NCBI RefSeq assembly: GCF_963378105.1 | Contig: NZ_OY726398.1 | Coordinates: 4,278,001 to 4,342,000 of the forward strand | Length of the DNA: 64,000 nucleotides | Origin: Mycolicibacter sp. MU0102 | Lineage (GTDB): Bacteria; Actinomycetota; Actinomycetes; Mycobacteriales; Mycobacteriaceae | Reading direction: 5' to 3' | Shown here: one piece after another, positions 63,245 to 64,000 of the stretch | Layout of the letters: each line of letters starts with the position of its first letter | Position numbering within the stretch: position 1 is the first letter of the stretch | Program-made: the position numbers and the translations under genes | Notes under the pieces: model-generated | Seen by the model: the letters and a program-made list of their open reading frames with translations, nothing else | Told to the model about the DNA's origin: nothing | The model's database searches: none

Positions 63245-64000
63245 TCAGGGCAGCTCGACCCAGTCCAGCGTGCGCTGCACGGCCTTTCGCCACCCGGCAT
63301 AGCCTTCGGCGCGCTGCTCATCCGACCAATTCGGGGTCCAACGCCTGTCTTCGCGCCAATTGGCGCGAAGATCGTCGGGCCCCTTCCAGAAACCGACGCC
63401 CAATCCGGCCGCATACGCAGCGCCCAGGGCGGTAGTTTCGGGCACAACCGGCTTGACCACGTCGACCCCGAGTACGTCGGCCTGGATCTGCATACACAGG
63501 TCATTGGCGGTGATACCGCCGTCGACCTTCAAAACACCAAGGTGCACACCGGAGTCGGCTTCCATCGCTTCGGCCACGTCTCGGCTCTGGTAGCAGATCG
63601 CCTCCAGGGTGGCCCGGGCCAGATGCGCGTTGGTGTTGAATCGGGACAGCCCCACGATCGCGCCGCGCGCGTCCGAACGCCAGTACGGTGCGAACAGCCC
63701 GGAGAACGCCGGCACGAAGTACATCCCACCGTTGTCGGAGACCTGGCGAGCGAGGCTCTCGACCTGCGTGGCGCCGCTGATGATGCCCAGTTGGTCGCGC
63801 AGCCACTGCACCGCGGAGCCGGTGACCGCGATCGAGCCTTCCAGCGCGTACACGGGCTTGGCGTCGCCGAACTGGTAGCAGACCGTGGTCAACAATCCGT
63901 TGTTGGAGCGGACGATCTGCTCACCGGTGTTGAGCAGCAAGAAGTTTCCCGTGCCATAGGTGTTCTTCGCCTCACCCGCCGACAGGCACACCTGGCCGAC
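63245..64000 (-). CDS. glpK: Glycerol kinase, C-terminal half (cut by window end)
   Basis: 251 visible residues with the frame open to the window edge. FGGY-kinase C-terminal domain: NTYGTGNFLLLNTGEQ, ALEGSIAVTGSAVQWLRD, FVPAFSGLFAPYWRSDARG, LKVDGGITANDLCMQIQAD, PVVPETTALGAAYAAGL. Phosphorylates glycerol to glycerol-3-phosphate. Matches Rv3696c by order. Confidence 0.95.
   Translation of the reverse strand, partial: VGQVCLSAGEAKNTYGTGNFLLLNTGEQIVRSNNGLLTTVCYQFGDAKPVYALEGSIAVTGSAVQWLRDQLGIISGATQVESLARQVSDNGGMYFVPAFSGLFAPYWRSDARGAIVGLSRFNTNAHLARATLEAICYQSRDVAEAMEADSGVHLGVLKVDGGITANDLCMQIQADVLGVDVVKPVVPETTALGAAYAAGLGVGFWKGPDDLRANWREDRRWTPNWSDEQRAEGYAGWRKAVQRTLDWVELP

Overview
The window is a piece of a high-GC mycobacterial chromosome. 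This rests on two PPE-SVP proteins, a WhiB4-type Fe-S regulator, TopA with a lysine-rich tail instead of zinc fingers, and a long stretch whose gene order matches the M. tuberculosis Rv3644c-Rv3696c interval. It is not M. tuberculosis: dppABCD, PE33/PE_PGRS, cyp137 and rsfB of that interval are absent, and the first ~16 kb is not collinear with it. I cannot name the species.

Region 1 (1-12.9 kb), accessory and metabolic. An M1 metallopeptidase is followed by a tandem PPE pair with almost identical N-terminal halves and C-terminal SHOCT modules, then an OmpR/EnvZ-type two-component system. Next is a sulfur locus. On the + strand a probable operon encodes a family 2A encapsulin shell (SrpI / M. 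leprae MMP-I type), a cysteine desulfurase with a long disordered N-terminal extension (the expected cargo), CysK and CysE. Together they make cysteine and probably store or mobilise its sulfur in a nanocompartment. Divergent from it is a thioester-domain (TQXA) protein that lacks the thioester cysteine. Upstream of that gene I find an unlisted 21-codon leaderless ORF ending in four Cys codons, the hallmark of a mycobacterial cysteine-responsive attenuator. A methyltransferase gene with a Fur/Zur-type palindrome over its promoter closes the region.

Region 2 (13-16.2 kb), probably acquired. A 784-residue, repeat-rich protein ends in a putative PD-(D/E)xK nuclease/toxin domain and is preceded by a single-pass membrane protein. 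There is a 14 x 30-bp tandem array inside the gene and no recognisable immunity gene.

Region 3 (16.3-64 kb), conserved mycobacterial backbone: tRNA-Thr, holB, an adenylate cyclase, topA, cspA, a MrfA-like helicase, a Rv3651-like sensor, a complete small tad pilus operon, a HAD phosphatase flanked by two regulatory RNAs (6C/B11 and Ms1/MTS2823), acs, the marP acid-resistance cluster with nth, crp, the Get3-like bagAB pair, whiB4, ponA2, cds1, tRNA-Pro, the moxR2/DUF58 operon, a PadR regulator, a secreted HNH nuclease, and glpK running off the end.

Many genes here start 6-7 nt after a TANNNT -10 box. They are likely transcribed as leaderless mRNAs, and I used that to correct several start codons.
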